The notes under the pieces were generated by a model. The model saw only the letters and a list, made by a program, of their open reading frames with translations. It was not told the origin of the DNA and did not search any database. The translations under genes and the position numbers were made by a program. Shown here piece after piece: positions 18,671 to 27,216 of a DNA stretch of 64,000 bases. The DNA comes from Blastocatellia bacterium (GTDB lineage Bacteria > Acidobacteriota > Blastocatellia > Pyrinomonadales > Pyrinomonadaceae), in the NCBI GenBank assembly GCA_016789265.1, contig JAEUQK010000030.1, positions 1 to 64,000 on the forward strand. Direction: 5' to 3'. How positions within the stretch are numbered: the stretch's first letter is position 1; each line of letters opens with the position of its first letter.

Positions 18671-20494
18671 TCATTTCTTTTCGACTGGAGAAACAACTTC
18701 AATGTTGTTCATCTGGAATGTCGTTGATGTAGCTTTCTGCAAATTTGCAACTGCCTTGTTATAGTCTGTTTCAGCCCGAATCTCGGCATTGCGGGCGTTA
18801 GCAAGTGAATTTTCCCTTTGAAAAAGCAAAAAAGACGTGGACTTACCCGCATCGAAAAGCTTCCGCTCACCGTCCAACTGGATCTCCGCATTCTCCCGTG
18901 CCCTGCGGGCTGCAAGAACACGTTGCCGGGCAGTTTCGACCGCCTGCACCGCGTTCCGGACCTCAACCATCACAACCTGTTCCTGGATGCGGGTCTGAGT
19001 TTCCAACTGATGTTTTGTGATCTCAGCTCCGGCTAGGTTCGCCTTTGCGGTTCGGTTTCCGATCGGAAACGAGAATGTAACGCCAACCGAGTAATTGGGA
19101 GCGTCACTCCGGAAAAGATTAGACATTGATCGCCCAAAACCGCCCGACAGATAGCTCGGTGTACCTGGTACGGTGACGTTAGGAACTGGCGTGATCCCTC
19201 CAGGAAAAAGGCGCCTCAATTCCGCAAGAAGGAATCCACTTGCAGAAACGGCAGTTGCCGAATTCTCGGTAGCGATCAATGGAAAAGTTACCGCGTCGGT
19301 ACTTGCTCCGCCTCGTGCCAAACCATCGAGAGAAAAGGTCGTGTTCAGATCGATCTGAGGTCTCGTCTGATTTCGAAAGAAGTTAACATCGATCTTGTTT
19401 ATATCGGCCGCGAGCTTTAGACGCTGTAATTCATATCTGTTGTCCATGGCGTCTTTGACCGCATTGTCCAAACTGATCGCGTCAAGGCTGAATGCAGGTT
19501 TGTCGGTCGGCGTGTACGACTGCGACCATTCAACAGATGTAGAATCCCTTAGTAGTAACTGCTTCAGCGTATTTTCGGCGATCGAAACTTGCTGAGTCGC
19601 GATCAATACGTCCGACTCACGATTCGCAAGTTCCGTCGCAACTTCAGCACGAGCTAAAGGCGCGGACGCCCCGGCGGCGATTCGTGCCTCGACCTGCCGC
19701 AAATTTTCCTTTGAGAGTTCCAGATTGGCAACACGATTCTGTTGATCACGCAAAGCAAATACGAGATCCCAGTATGCATTCTGTACCCGAGCGATCGTTT
19801 CGATGGTTGTGCGACGAAAATCCGCATCGCTCTGCTCTAATCTCCTACGGGCTATTTTGAGATTCCGTCTCGTATTATCTATCGAGAAATTCCTTACAAG
19901 CGGCTGGGTGTAGCGGATCCCCAGGCTTGAAGAATAGATCGCGCTTGAACCGCCGCTGATGTTCCCGTTACTCACCTGGGCCTGCGAAAAGGCATTCTCG
20001 GTTCGCGTGTTATTAAAGAAGATCGTGTAATTGCCACCTCCGGCTTGAATTGCGTGCCTGAGGTCAGAATTTACGCTGAAATCGTTCGTAGCCGCAGAAC
20101 CCGTAATGGAATTCCTGCTGTAGTTCGGATTAATCGTGAAAACCGGATCGTAGGAACCCCGAAGAGAACGGATCTGTGTTTCCTGGATCCGGACGTCATC
20201 ACGGGACACGTCGATGTCATTGTTGTTTGCAAGTGCTCGTCGGATCGCCTCATCGAGGGATAGAGAGATGGGTTCCGCAGATTGGACACCAACACGCGTC
20301 ATTAATGGACGCCCCGACAATATCGATACAGGACGATCGGATCTCGGCTCTTCTGCCAATACAATATCAACGACCTTAACATCGGTAATGTTCTTAGCAA
20401 CTTGCTCGCCCTGTCCATAGGCGTTGTTCGCAACGACGAAGAGTGTTAACACCGCTGCAAGTCCGAGGGTAAAATAGCGCAATGAAAAGTTCAT
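18671..20494 (-). CDS. TolC-family outer-membrane efflux/secretion protein
   Basis: 607 residues. Signal peptide (1-27, cleavage near AYG-QG), then two internally similar long-helix halves with coiled-coil pattern (about 90-330 and 340-600), characteristic of the outer-membrane factor family: LSLDEAIRRALANNNDI (start of domain, about 78-94), and ARRRLEQSDADFRRTTI. It forms a trimeric outer-membrane exit duct for tripartite pumps or type I secretion. No pump or adaptor gene is next to it. Longer than E. coli TolC (493) because of an N-terminal extension and a loop rich in GGAS/Val residues (about 400-445). Confidence 0.9.
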   Translation of the reverse strand: MNFSLRYFTLGLAAVLTLFVVANNAYGQGEQVAKNITDVKVVDIVLAEEPRSDRPVSILSGRPLMTRVGVQSAEPISLSLDEAIRRALANNNDIDVSRDDVRIQETQIRSLRGSYDPVFTINPNYSRNSITGSAATNDFSVNSDLRHAIQAGGGNYTIFFNNTRTENAFSQAQVSNGNISGGSSAIYSSSLGIRYTQPLVRNFSIDNTRRNLKIARRRLEQSDADFRRTTIETIARVQNAYWDLVFALRDQQNRVANLELSKENLRQVEARIAAGASAPLARAEVATELANRESDVLIATQQVSIAENTLKQLLLRDSTSVEWSQSYTPTDKPAFSLDAISLDNAVKDAMDNRYELQRLKLAADINKIDVNFFRNQTRPQIDLNTTFSLDGLARGGASTDAVTFPLIATENSATAVSASGFLLAELRRLFPGGITPVPNVTVPGTPSYLSGGFGRSMSNLFRSDAPNYSVGVTFSFPIGNRTAKANLAGAEITKHQLETQTRIQEQVVMVEVRNAVQAVETARQRVLAARRARENAEIQLDGERKLFDAGKSTSFLLFQRENSLANARNAEIRAETDYNKAVANLQKATSTTFQMNNIEVVSPVEKK

Positions 20495-20641
20495 TTTAAG
20501 ATCGCTCCAGGCTTTCTAGGCTCAAATGTACATGCCGGAAACTCAAACGCTTACTACGTCACAAGAATTCGCTTTGTTTCAACAAAATCACGCTGAGACT
20601 ATGCTTTACAGGCGACGGCAGCAATTGAATCTGGCCCTCAA

Positions 20642-20670
20642 TTGGGATATCTTCTTCCTTTTAATATACT
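20642..20670 (+). promoter_or_regulatory. Putative promoter of gap
   Basis: TTGGGA (20642-20647), 17-base spacer, TATACT (20665-20670). It is followed by a strong ribosome binding site GAGGAG (20681-20686) and the gap ATG at 20698. Four and five of six consensus matches. Confidence 0.5.
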
Positions 20671-20697
20671 GTAATTTCACGAGGAGAATACTCATAA

Positions 20698-21705
20698 ATG
20701 GCTATTAAAGTTGGCATTAACGGATTTGGAAGAATTGGACGCAATGTGCTCAGGTCTTGCCTTGGCGACAAAGGGATAGATTTTGTTGCTGTGAATGACC
20801 TGACGGACACAAAGACACTGGCCCATCTTCTTAAATACGATTCTGTAATGGGCAATCTTGATAACGATATCAAGGCTGAAGGAGACACGATCACTGTCGA
20901 CGGCGATTCATTCAAGGTGTTCTCAGAAAAAGATCCGGCGGCTATCGACTGGGCTTCTGTCGGTGCCGAAGTAGTGATCGAATCGACCGGTCGTTTCACG
21001 AAAGCAGAGGATGCAGGAAAGCACCTAAGGGGAAGCGTAAAGAAGGTGATAATTTCCGCACCGGCTAAGGGCGAAGACGTAACGATCGTGCTTGGTGTAA
21101 ATGATGCAATGTACGATCCAACGAATCATCACATTATCTCGAACGCGTCATGTACGACCAACTGCCTTGCCCCGGTAGCAAAGGTCATACACGAAAAGTT
21201 CGGCATTAAGAATGCGTTAATGAATACCATCCATAGCTACACCAATGATCAGCAGCTTCTTGATCTGCCTCACAAGGACCTGCGAAGGGCAAGAGCGGCA
21301 GCTTTGTCGATGATCCCGACTTCGACAGGTGCCGCCAAGGCCGTGGCTCTTGTGATCCCGGAACTTAAAGGCAAGTTTGACGGGATTTCGGTACGGGTTC
21401 CAACACCCAATGTTTCGCTTGTAGACGTCGTGATGAATGTGGAAAAGGAAACGTCGACTGAGGAAGTGAATCAGACGCTTAAAGACGCGGCGAACGGTCC
21501 GATGAAGGGAATCCTCGCATTCTCCGAAGAGCCGCTTGTGTCGATAGATTTCCGCGGCAATCCGAATTCGTCGATCGTCGATGCCGAGAACACAAAAGTC
21601 ATCGGCGGAACCGCGATAAAGATCTTATCCTGGTATGACAATGAGTGGGGATATTCCTGCCGTGTTCGCGATCTTGTAAAGTTCATCGCGGACAAAGGCA
21701 TTTAG
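20698..21705 (+). CDS. gap: Glyceraldehyde-3-phosphate dehydrogenase, type I
   Basis: 335 residues, NAD-dependent glycolytic GAPDH. N-terminal NAD fold [10 protein letters not shown] (about 7-16), active-site [12 protein letters not shown] (about 149-160, Cys153), and NEWGYSCRV at the C-terminus. The residue Asp after the nucleotide strand (VNDLTD, about 33-38) suggests NAD preference. Strong ribosome binding site. First gene of the gap-pgk-tpiA cluster. Confidence 0.97.
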   Translation: MAIKVGINGFGRIGRNVLRSCLGDKGIDFVAVNDLTDTKTLAHLLKYDSVMGNLDNDIKAEGDTITVDGDSFKVFSEKDPAAIDWASVGAEVVIESTGRFTKAEDAGKHLRGSVKKVIISAPAKGEDVTIVLGVNDAMYDPTNHHIISNASCTTNCLAPVAKVIHEKFGIKNALMNTIHSYTNDQQLLDLPHKDLRRARAAALSMIPTSTGAAKAVALVIPELKGKFDGISVRVPTPNVSLVDVVMNVEKETSTEEVNQTLKDAANGPMKGILAFSEEPLVSIDFRGNPNSSIVDAENTKVIGGTAIKILSWYDNEWGYSCRVRDLVKFIADKGI

Positions 21706-21728
21706 AAGACTTAGGCCCGATATTACTT

Positions 21729-21764
21729 GCCAATAGCTGTGGCTTGCAGCTATTGGCTCTTTTT
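21729..21764 (+). terminator. Intrinsic terminator or attenuator between gap and pgk
   Basis: GCCAATAGCTG (21729-21739), loop of 7, CAGCTATTGGC (21747-21757), then CTTTTT. A perfect 11-base-pair stem ending five bases before the pgk ATG (21769). It can terminate gap transcripts and set gap/pgk ratio, or be read through. Confidence 0.8.
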
Positions 21765-21768
21765 CACT

Positions 21769-23079
21769 ATGAACAAGAAAACCATTAAAGATGTCGATCT
21801 AAAAGGGAAAACCGTATTTATCCGGGTTGATTTCAACGTACCTATCAAGGACGGCGTGATCGAAGACGACACGCGGATCCTCGGTGCGATCCCGACGATC
21901 AAATATGCGATCGACAAAGGTGCCAAGGTAGTGCTCGCGTCGCATCTCGGTCGTCCGTTGAAAGATAAGAAAAAGGCTGAGGAAAAGGGGACCGAATTCG
22001 ACCAGTCTAAGTACAGTCTTGTGCCGGTGTTTGAGTTTCTTCGCGGCCATTCCGACCTGCAAATCAGGTCCACGGCTGGCGAGGGCGTTTCGGCGTCATC
22101 AGAAGGAGTAGCGATGGGGAGGGCGGAGATCGTAAACGACGCGGTCTTTTTTGTCGATGACTGCGTTGGTGAGAAAGCGTCGGAAGCGATCGCGCGGCTG
22201 CAAACCGGTCAGGTACTTCTACTGGAAAATTTGCGCCTACACGCGGGCGAAGAAAAGAACGATCCGGAGTTCGCAAAGCAACTCGCTTCCGGGATCGACG
22301 TGTATGTGAACGACGCTTTCGGAACCGCGCACCGAGCTCATGCTTCTACCGAGGGGATCACCCATTTTGTTGAAACCTGTGTTGCCGGCCTGTTGATGGA
22401 GAAGGAACTGGAGTTCCTAGGAAAGGCGTTGAATAACCCGGAACGACCGTTCGTCGCGATCCTGGGCGGGGCAAAGGTATCTGACAAGATCCCTGTGATC
22501 GACTCATTGATCGAGCGGAAAGTAGACAAACTTCTGATCGGCGGTGCTATGGCATACACGTTTTTCAAAGCTCAAGGATTTACCGTTGGCAAGTCACTCG
22601 TGGAAGACGATATGATGCCAACCGCGCTTGAGATCGAGCAGAAGGCTAAAGCTGCGGGCGTTGAATTACTGCTTCCGACCGACCATCAGGTGGTAGATTC
22701 TTACGATCCGATCAACTCGCGAAAGGCGATCCAGATCGAATTTACAAATGCGGGCCTGGTGGGCCTCGATATAGGCCCTGATACTGCCGGTCTATTCGCG
22801 CATGCCCTCGAAGGCGCGAAAACAATAGTCTGGAACGGTCCGATGGGAATGTTCGAGGAGAAACCATTTGACGAAGGTACGATCGCGATCGCAAATGCCG
22901 TCGCGCAAGCAACCGAGAAAGGCGCGACGTCGATCGTGGGCGGCGGAGATTCCGTCGCAGCGGTCAATCAAGCCGGCCTTGCGGATAAGATCTCACATAT
23001 CTCGACCGGCGGCGGAGCGACCCTTGAGTTCCTTGCCGGCGACGTATTGCCAGGCGTTGCTGCTCTTAACGACAAGTAG
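21769..23079 (+). CDS. pgk: Phosphoglycerate kinase
   Basis: 436 residues from ATG 21769. An upstream TTG at 21727 would run through the terminator hairpin, so it is rejected. Glycolytic transfer of phosphate from 1,3-bisphosphoglycerate to ADP. Motifs: [11 protein letters not shown] (about 19-29), LASHLGRP (about 61-68), [13 protein letters not shown] (about 146-158), [13 protein letters not shown] (about 178-190), GGGDSVAAV (about 391-399). An insert around residues 80-125 ([11 protein letters not shown]...) is somewhat longer than in E. coli. No Shine-Dalgarno is visible in front of the ATG. Confidence 0.97.
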   Translation: MNKKTIKDVDLKGKTVFIRVDFNVPIKDGVIEDDTRILGAIPTIKYAIDKGAKVVLASHLGRPLKDKKKAEEKGTEFDQSKYSLVPVFEFLRGHSDLQIRSTAGEGVSASSEGVAMGRAEIVNDAVFFVDDCVGEKASEAIARLQTGQVLLLENLRLHAGEEKNDPEFAKQLASGIDVYVNDAFGTAHRAHASTEGITHFVETCVAGLLMEKELEFLGKALNNPERPFVAILGGAKVSDKIPVIDSLIERKVDKLLIGGAMAYTFFKAQGFTVGKSLVEDDMMPTALEIEQKAKAAGVELLLPTDHQVVDSYDPINSRKAIQIEFTNAGLVGLDIGPDTAGLFAHALEGAKTIVWNGPMGMFEEKPFDEGTIAIANAVAQATEKGATSIVGGGDSVAAVNQAGLADKISHISTGGGATLEFLAGDVLPGVAALNDK

Positions 23080-23137
23080 ATTCTTGTAAACACACATAAC
23101 TACGGGTAAACTCGTCCGCATCTGATAGGAAAATCCC

Positions 23138-23950
23138 ATGAAGATCGGGTGTCTTACATCACAACGACGTCTATTCAATGGTCTCTTTTTGGTTCTTATT
23201 GCGTTGATCACCATCGAGGCCAACTCGCAGCGCCGTTACATTCTATGGAGCGGTGAAAAACAATGTGGACAGAGAGGTTCAGGAATAGCAAAGGATGAGG
23301 CGGTAGAATGTGTCTCGGTCGATACGCCGCGCGGAAAAGTGAGTGCGGTTCTCCACGATAGCATCAGCGTCGCAGTCGCGATCGCTGAAGATGGTAATAA
23401 CTATATTCTAAGCTCGCAGATCCGCAATGACTCTCCGTCAACGATTGAATTTGACACTGATCTCTGGGGCGCGGCTCATTTCACACAAGCAAAGAACGGC
23501 AGCGACCGTAAGCTAATTTTAGCTGAGACGGCGATTCCTTCAAGGGATCTCTTTAAGAAGATCACTACGGCTGCAAATCAGGAAACAGAGATCGACACGT
23601 ATATGGCTGATGTTGCCAGGACGACCGAAGTTCGGGAACTAAGACGATCAGATGGAACTCGATATCGAACGACCGTAATTACGCCGGACCAGGATGCAAA
23701 ACGAATAGCGAATGATCGCGGTGAAGCTCGACAGGCAATGGCATCAGATGAAAGGTCGCGTGTTCGATCATCGGCGATCACTCAAAAATGGCTGAAGTCA
23801 GGCACATCCGTAAAAGGCCTCGTTTATTTTAGGCGACTGAAAAAAGCGGGTTTGGTAATTTTCTCCCTTAAGGTCGCCGAAACAACTTACATTTTCCGCT
23901 TTCAAACAGATCAATCCTCGAATTCAGCTAAGAGTCTCCGAAATAGATAG
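23138..23950 (+). CDS. Secreted protein of unknown function
   Basis: 270 residues. Signal peptide with positive N-terminus and hydrophobic core (about 14-27), cleavage near ANS-QR. The mature part has a C-G-Q-R-G-S patch with two Cys (about 46 and 62) that could form a disulfide, followed by beta-rich sequence ([19 protein letters not shown], about 87-105) and a basic helical region (about 165-225). The end ([20 protein letters not shown]) resembles periplasmic proteins of unknown function from Acidobacteriota. It lies between pgk and tpiA, which is probably accidental. Confidence 0.65.
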   Translation: MKIGCLTSQRRLFNGLFLVLIALITIEANSQRRYILWSGEKQCGQRGSGIAKDEAVECVSVDTPRGKVSAVLHDSISVAVAIAEDGNNYILSSQIRNDSPSTIEFDTDLWGAAHFTQAKNGSDRKLILAETAIPSRDLFKKITTAANQETEIDTYMADVARTTEVRELRRSDGTRYRTTVITPDQDAKRIANDRGEARQAMASDERSRVRSSAITQKWLKSGTSVKGLVYFRRLKKAGLVIFSLKVAETTYIFRFQTDQSSNSAKSLRNR

Positions 23951-23982
23951 GTCTCAGATGGCAAACCATTAACTCCTATTGT

Positions 23983-23988
23983 TATAAT
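23983..23988 (+). promoter_or_regulatory. Possible -10 element of tpiA
   Basis: A perfect TATAAT 28 bases before the tpiA start at 24016. The -35 region is poor (TGGCAA with an 18-base spacer), so the promoter call is uncertain. Confidence 0.4.
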
Positions 23989-24015
23989 CCGTATCTTGGT
24001 TTTGGTCGGACTACT

Positions 24016-24771
24016 ATGAGAAAACCCGTGATCGCAGGTAACTGGAAGATGTATAAGCTGCTCGGTGAAGCAGTCGAGACCGCGTTGGCGTTAAAGCCTC
24101 TTGTTGCGAACTCGACACATTGCGACGTCGTCATCGCACCTGTGTTTACTGCGCTGAAAACCGTCGCCGATCGGCTCGAGGGCTCAAACATCAAGGTCGC
24201 CGCTCAGGATTGTGCCGTGCAGAATGAGTTCGGCGCTCAGACAGGCGAGGTCGCTCCTGTAATGATAAGAGACGCGGGATGTTCGCACGTTATCATCGGC
24301 CATTCCGAACGACGACAGTTCTTTGGCGAGACGAATGAAAGCGTAAATAAGAAAACGAAGGCTGCCCTGAGTGCGGGTTTGGCGGTGATCGTTTGCGTTG
24401 GTGAAAGCCTAAGCGAAAGGGAGTCCGGTAACGCGGAATCTGTCGTAAAAAGCCAGCTATTTGGCGGATTGGCGGGTTTGACAGTTTCCGACCTGGAACG
24501 TATCATTATCGCTTACGAGCCTGTCTGGGCGATCGGCACGGGTAAGACCGCGACGCCTGAACAGGCTCAAGAAATGCATGGGTTCATTCGCAGGGTTCTT
24601 GCGGAAACACATGGGGCCGAGGCCGCTGATTCGATGAGAATTCTCTATGGCGGTTCGGTAAAACCCGACAACATCGCATCGCTGATGAATAACGAAGACG
24701 TTGACGGAGCGTTGGTCGGGGGAGCTAGTCTCGAAGCCGGGAGCTTCTCGAGGATTGTGAACTATAAATAG
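24016..24771 (+). CDS. tpiA: Triosephosphate isomerase
   Basis: 251 residues, TIM barrel dimer. Catalytic residues: Lys in GNWKMYK (about 8-14), His in IIGHSERR (about 93-100), Glu in [11 protein letters not shown] (about 164-174), and the phosphate-binding YGGSVKPDN (about 209-217). The flexible loop 6 ([10 protein letters not shown]) is intact. Completes the lower glycolysis gene set with gap and pgk; secG follows. Confidence 0.97.
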   Translation: MRKPVIAGNWKMYKLLGEAVETALALKPLVANSTHCDVVIAPVFTALKTVADRLEGSNIKVAAQDCAVQNEFGAQTGEVAPVMIRDAGCSHVIIGHSERRQFFGETNESVNKKTKAALSAGLAVIVCVGESLSERESGNAESVVKSQLFGGLAGLTVSDLERIIIAYEPVWAIGTGKTATPEQAQEMHGFIRRVLAETHGAEAADSMRILYGGSVKPDNIASLMNNEDVDGALVGGASLEAGSFSRIVNYK

Positions 24772-24791
24772 TTCAAAGGTGGTTTAGAAAC

Positions 24792-25175
24792 TTGTTATAC
24801 GTACTCTACGCATTGTTTTTTATCTCATGTATTGTCTTGATCGGAACCGTGCTTTTGCAGCCGGGCAAGACTGATGCAGGCGCTTTGTTTACCAGCAACA
24901 TTTCGAATGCTGCATTCGGGCCTCGCGGTACGGCATCGGTATTATCGAAGATCACGATCGTCGCGGCGTCTGCTTTTATGGTGCTCGCGCTTTTGATCTC
25001 AATGCCGGCATTGCAAGGCGGCGTCTCGGTTCTTCAAACGACGTCGGAGACTCCGACGACTACACCAGCTGAATCTAATACCAACACCGCACCGGCAGCC
25101 GATGCTAATTCAAATGCGGCTCCGGCGACAAACTCTGAGGCTCCCGCGAGCACGGAAGCCCCGGCGAACAAATAG
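24792..25175 (+). CDS. secG: Protein translocase subunit SecG
   Basis: 127 residues with a TTG start at 24792 and a ribosome binding site AGGTGG (24777-24782). Two membrane helices (about 3-24 and 54-74) flank the conserved loop ending LLQPGKTDAGALF (about 22-34), typical of SecG. It is part of the SecYEG channel for protein export. The C-terminal tail (about 85-127) is low complexity, Ala/Pro/Thr/Asn rich. The tpiA-secG-tRNA-Leu order is common in bacteria. Confidence 0.9.
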   Translation: MLYVLYALFFISCIVLIGTVLLQPGKTDAGALFTSNISNAAFGPRGTASVLSKITIVAASAFMVLALLISMPALQGGVSVLQTTSETPTTTPAESNTNTAPAADANSNAAPATNSEAPASTEAPANK

Positions 25176-25186
25176 TTCTTTCCCTT

Positions 25187-25271
25187 GCTCAGGTGGCGTA
25201 ATTGGTAGCCGCGCACGTTTGAGGGGCGTGTGGAGAAATCCGTGCGGGTTCGAGTCCCGCCCTGAGCACCA
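25187..25271 (+). tRNA. tRNA-Leu (anticodon GAG), CCA encoded
   Basis: 85 bases, a class II tRNA with long variable arm. Acceptor arms GCTCAGG and CCTGAGC pair perfectly, with discriminator A (25268) and an encoded CCA (25269-25271). The anticodon stem CACGT/GCGTG holds loop TTGAGGG, anticodon GAG, reading CUC/CUU Leu codons. The T arm GGTTCGAGTCC is standard. It follows secG and ends before a strong terminator. Confidence 0.95.
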
Positions 25272-25279
25272 AATCAAGA

Positions 25280-25310
25280 AAAAAAGACAGGTCTGAAGCT
25301 TGTCTTTTTT
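25280..25310 (+). terminator. Rho-independent terminator after tRNA-Leu
   Basis: GACAGG (25286-25291) pairs with CTTGTC (25299-25304) with one G-T pair, extended by A-run/T-run pairing (25280-25285 with 25305-25310). Forward terminator, also convergent with argB. Confidence 0.8.
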
Positions 25311-25330
25311 CTGTTTGACCGAGCCTATTA

Positions 25331-26218
25331 TTAACTGACGATCATCGTTCCCGTTCCCTCGTCTGTAAATACTTCAGCCAGGATGCCGTTTCTAGCGGTG
25401 CCGCTGATAACATGGGCAGAGTTTACGCCCCTTTCCAGGATGGATATTAGATTTTCCAGCTTTGGGATCATACCGCCGGTGGCATTTCCCGATTCGATCA
25501 TCGCCCTGGCATCCGCTTTACTCAATCTATCGATCTTGCTTGTTTCGTCTTTTGGATCGAGATAGATACCATTGACATCCGAAAGGAGTACTAATTTTTC
25601 AGCTCCCAGCATGACGGCTATCTCAGATGCAATGGTGTCGGCGTTTATGTTGTATATCTTTCCTTCGTCATCGGCCCCGAGCGAGGAGATAACCGGCATA
25701 TAGTCATTCTCAAGCAACAGAATTATCAAACGTGCGTCGACTTCCACTACGTCACCGACATGGCCATAATCAACGGTCTCCGTTTCTCCCGTTTGTTTAT
25801 TGAGTACGTCCTTTGGCGGCCGGCGTTGGGCTTTGATAACACCTCCGTCAAGACCGGATAAACCGACAGCATGAATACCTCGGTGACGAAGGGCCGAAAG
25901 GATTTCTGTATTGATCTTTCCTCGAAAGATCATCTTTGCCAATTCCAGCGTGTCGTCATCCGTAACACGACGACCTTCGATCACCGTCTGAACAACGCCG
26001 AGTTTGCCTGCCAATTCAGTTAGTTGCTTTCCGCCCCCATGGATAACGCAAACACGGATGCCTACTTGATGCAGCAAGGCCAGTTCTTCGGCAAGAGAGA
26101 TCAACACTGCTTTGTCCTCAGTCACTTTGCCAGAAAACTTGATGACAAAGGTCTTTCCCTTGAAACGCTGAATATATGGCAGGGCCTCACGAAGCAGGTC
26201 CAATGTCTCAATGTTCAT
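25331..26218 (-). CDS. argB: N-acetylglutamate kinase (N-acylglutamate kinase)
   Basis: 295 residues, amino acid kinase family, second step of arginine synthesis. Motifs: KFSGK (about 24-28), HGGGKQLT (about 60-67), GLSGLDG..., INADTIASEIA near 190-200 and the K/R-rich active site (LSDVNGIY, SGNATGGMIPKL). It is the last gene of the arginine operon and overlaps argF' by 4 bases. Given the T92 residue of the carbamoyltransferase, the acyl group may be succinyl rather than acetyl; this kinase cannot be assigned from motifs alone. Confidence 0.93.
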   Translation of the reverse strand: MNIETLDLLREALPYIQRFKGKTFVIKFSGKVTEDKAVLISLAEELALLHQVGIRVCVIHGGGKQLTELAGKLGVVQTVIEGRRVTDDDTLELAKMIFRGKINTEILSALRHRGIHAVGLSGLDGGVIKAQRRPPKDVLNKQTGETETVDYGHVGDVVEVDARLIILLLENDYMPVISSLGADDEGKIYNINADTIASEIAVMLGAEKLVLLSDVNGIYLDPKDETSKIDRLSKADARAMIESGNATGGMIPKLENLISILERGVNSAHVISGTARNGILAEVFTDEGTGTMIVS

Positions 26219-27216
26219 TTGATCAACTCCGCCATTATTGCTTTTTGGATATGTAGGCGATTCTCAGCTTCGTCGATCACCACTGAATTCGATCCATCGA
26301 TCACGCCGTCTGAGACGATCACATTCCGTCGAACCGGGAGGCAATGCATGAAGATCCCGTTGTTGGTCCGAGTCATCTTTGCCTCGTCAACGATCCAATC
26401 TTTTCGGTAAGCCTCACGCTCACGAATGTCGCCGTTCGAGTCACCATAAAAGGTTTTGCTTCCCCAGCTCTTCGCATAAACCACTTCGACTCCGTCAAAG
26501 CCTGCGTTCACATCGTAGGTGTATTCGACGCTTCCCCCCGCTGCGGCTGCGTGGCCTTCGATCTCGGCCAGCAGGTCATTGTCCAGTTCATACCCTTTCG
26601 GATGGGCGATCCTAAGATCGTGCCCGAATTGAGCTGCCGCAAGCGCAAAGCTGTTTGGTACGGCCATTGGAAGTGGTTTTGGATGCCAGGCCCACGTCAA
26701 CAATACCTTCTTTTTCTTCTCGCCTAGGTTCTCTTTGATCGTCATCATATCTGCCATTGACTGACAGGGATGGTGCATAGCGGATTCGAGATTGATGATC
26801 GGGACACTGGCGTACTTCGCAAACGAACGTAGGATCGGATCGGTGCGTTCTGTCTCCCAATCCTGAAGGTCGGCAAACGTTCTTACTCCTATGGCGCACA
26901 CATATCGCTCAAGCACTCGAACAAATTCTTTAAGATGTTCTGTTTTCCCGCCGTCCATCACGACACCTTCGCGATGTTCGAGAGTCCACGAAGTGCCGCC
27001 GGGTTCAAGGATCACGGGATTACCGCCAAGTTCGTAAATACCGACTTGCATCGATGCTCTCGTACGTAAGCTTGGATTGAAGAATACCAATGCGACCGAT
27101 TTTCCTTCCAATGGACGCAAAGCAGAGCTTCCGGTCTTAAAAGCTCGAGCCGATTGGATAAGGCTTTCAAGCTCCTTCCGGTTGAAATCAGAGGTTTTCA
27201 AGAAATCCCCGGGCAT
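26215..27216 (-). CDS. argF': N-acylornithine carbamoyltransferase (acetyl or succinyl)
   Basis: 333 residues. Transcarbamylase with the SOTCase/AOTCase wording FFNPSLRTRASM (about 45-56), carbamoyl-phosphate site HHPCQSMAD (about 147-155), HCLPVRRNV (about 294-302) and the ENRLHIQKAIMAEL end (about 318-331) that distinguishes N-acylornithine enzymes from ordinary ornithine transcarbamylase. The residue equivalent to Glu92 of the Xanthomonas enzyme (acetyl-specific; Pro in the Bacteroides succinyl enzyme) is Thr92. From the published mutant work as I recall it, small or non-acidic residues there favour succinylornithine. Its ATG overlaps the upstream PLP gene by one base (TAATG). Confidence 0.9.
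   Translation of the reverse strand: MPGDFLKTSDFNRKELESLIQSARAFKTGSSALRPLEGKSVALVFFNPSLRTRASMQVGIYELGGNPVILEPGGTSWTLEHREGVVMDGGKTEHLKEFVRVLERYVCAIGVRTFADLQDWETERTDPILRSFAKYASVPIINLESAMHHPCQSMADMMTIKENLGEKKKKVLLTWAWHPKPLPMAVPNSFALAAAQFGHDLRIAHPKGYELDNDLLAEIEGHAAAAGGSVEYTYDVNAGFDGVEVVYAKSWGSKTFYGDSNGDIREREAYRKDWIVDEAKMTRTNNGIFMHCLPVRRNVIVSDGVIDGSNSVVIDEAENRLHIQKAIMAELIK

Noticed and set aside
21727-21768. Extended N-terminus of pgk from TTG 21727
   Set aside because: It would be encoded by the terminator hairpin and is not homologous to phosphoglycerate kinase; ATG 21769 fits the family start.
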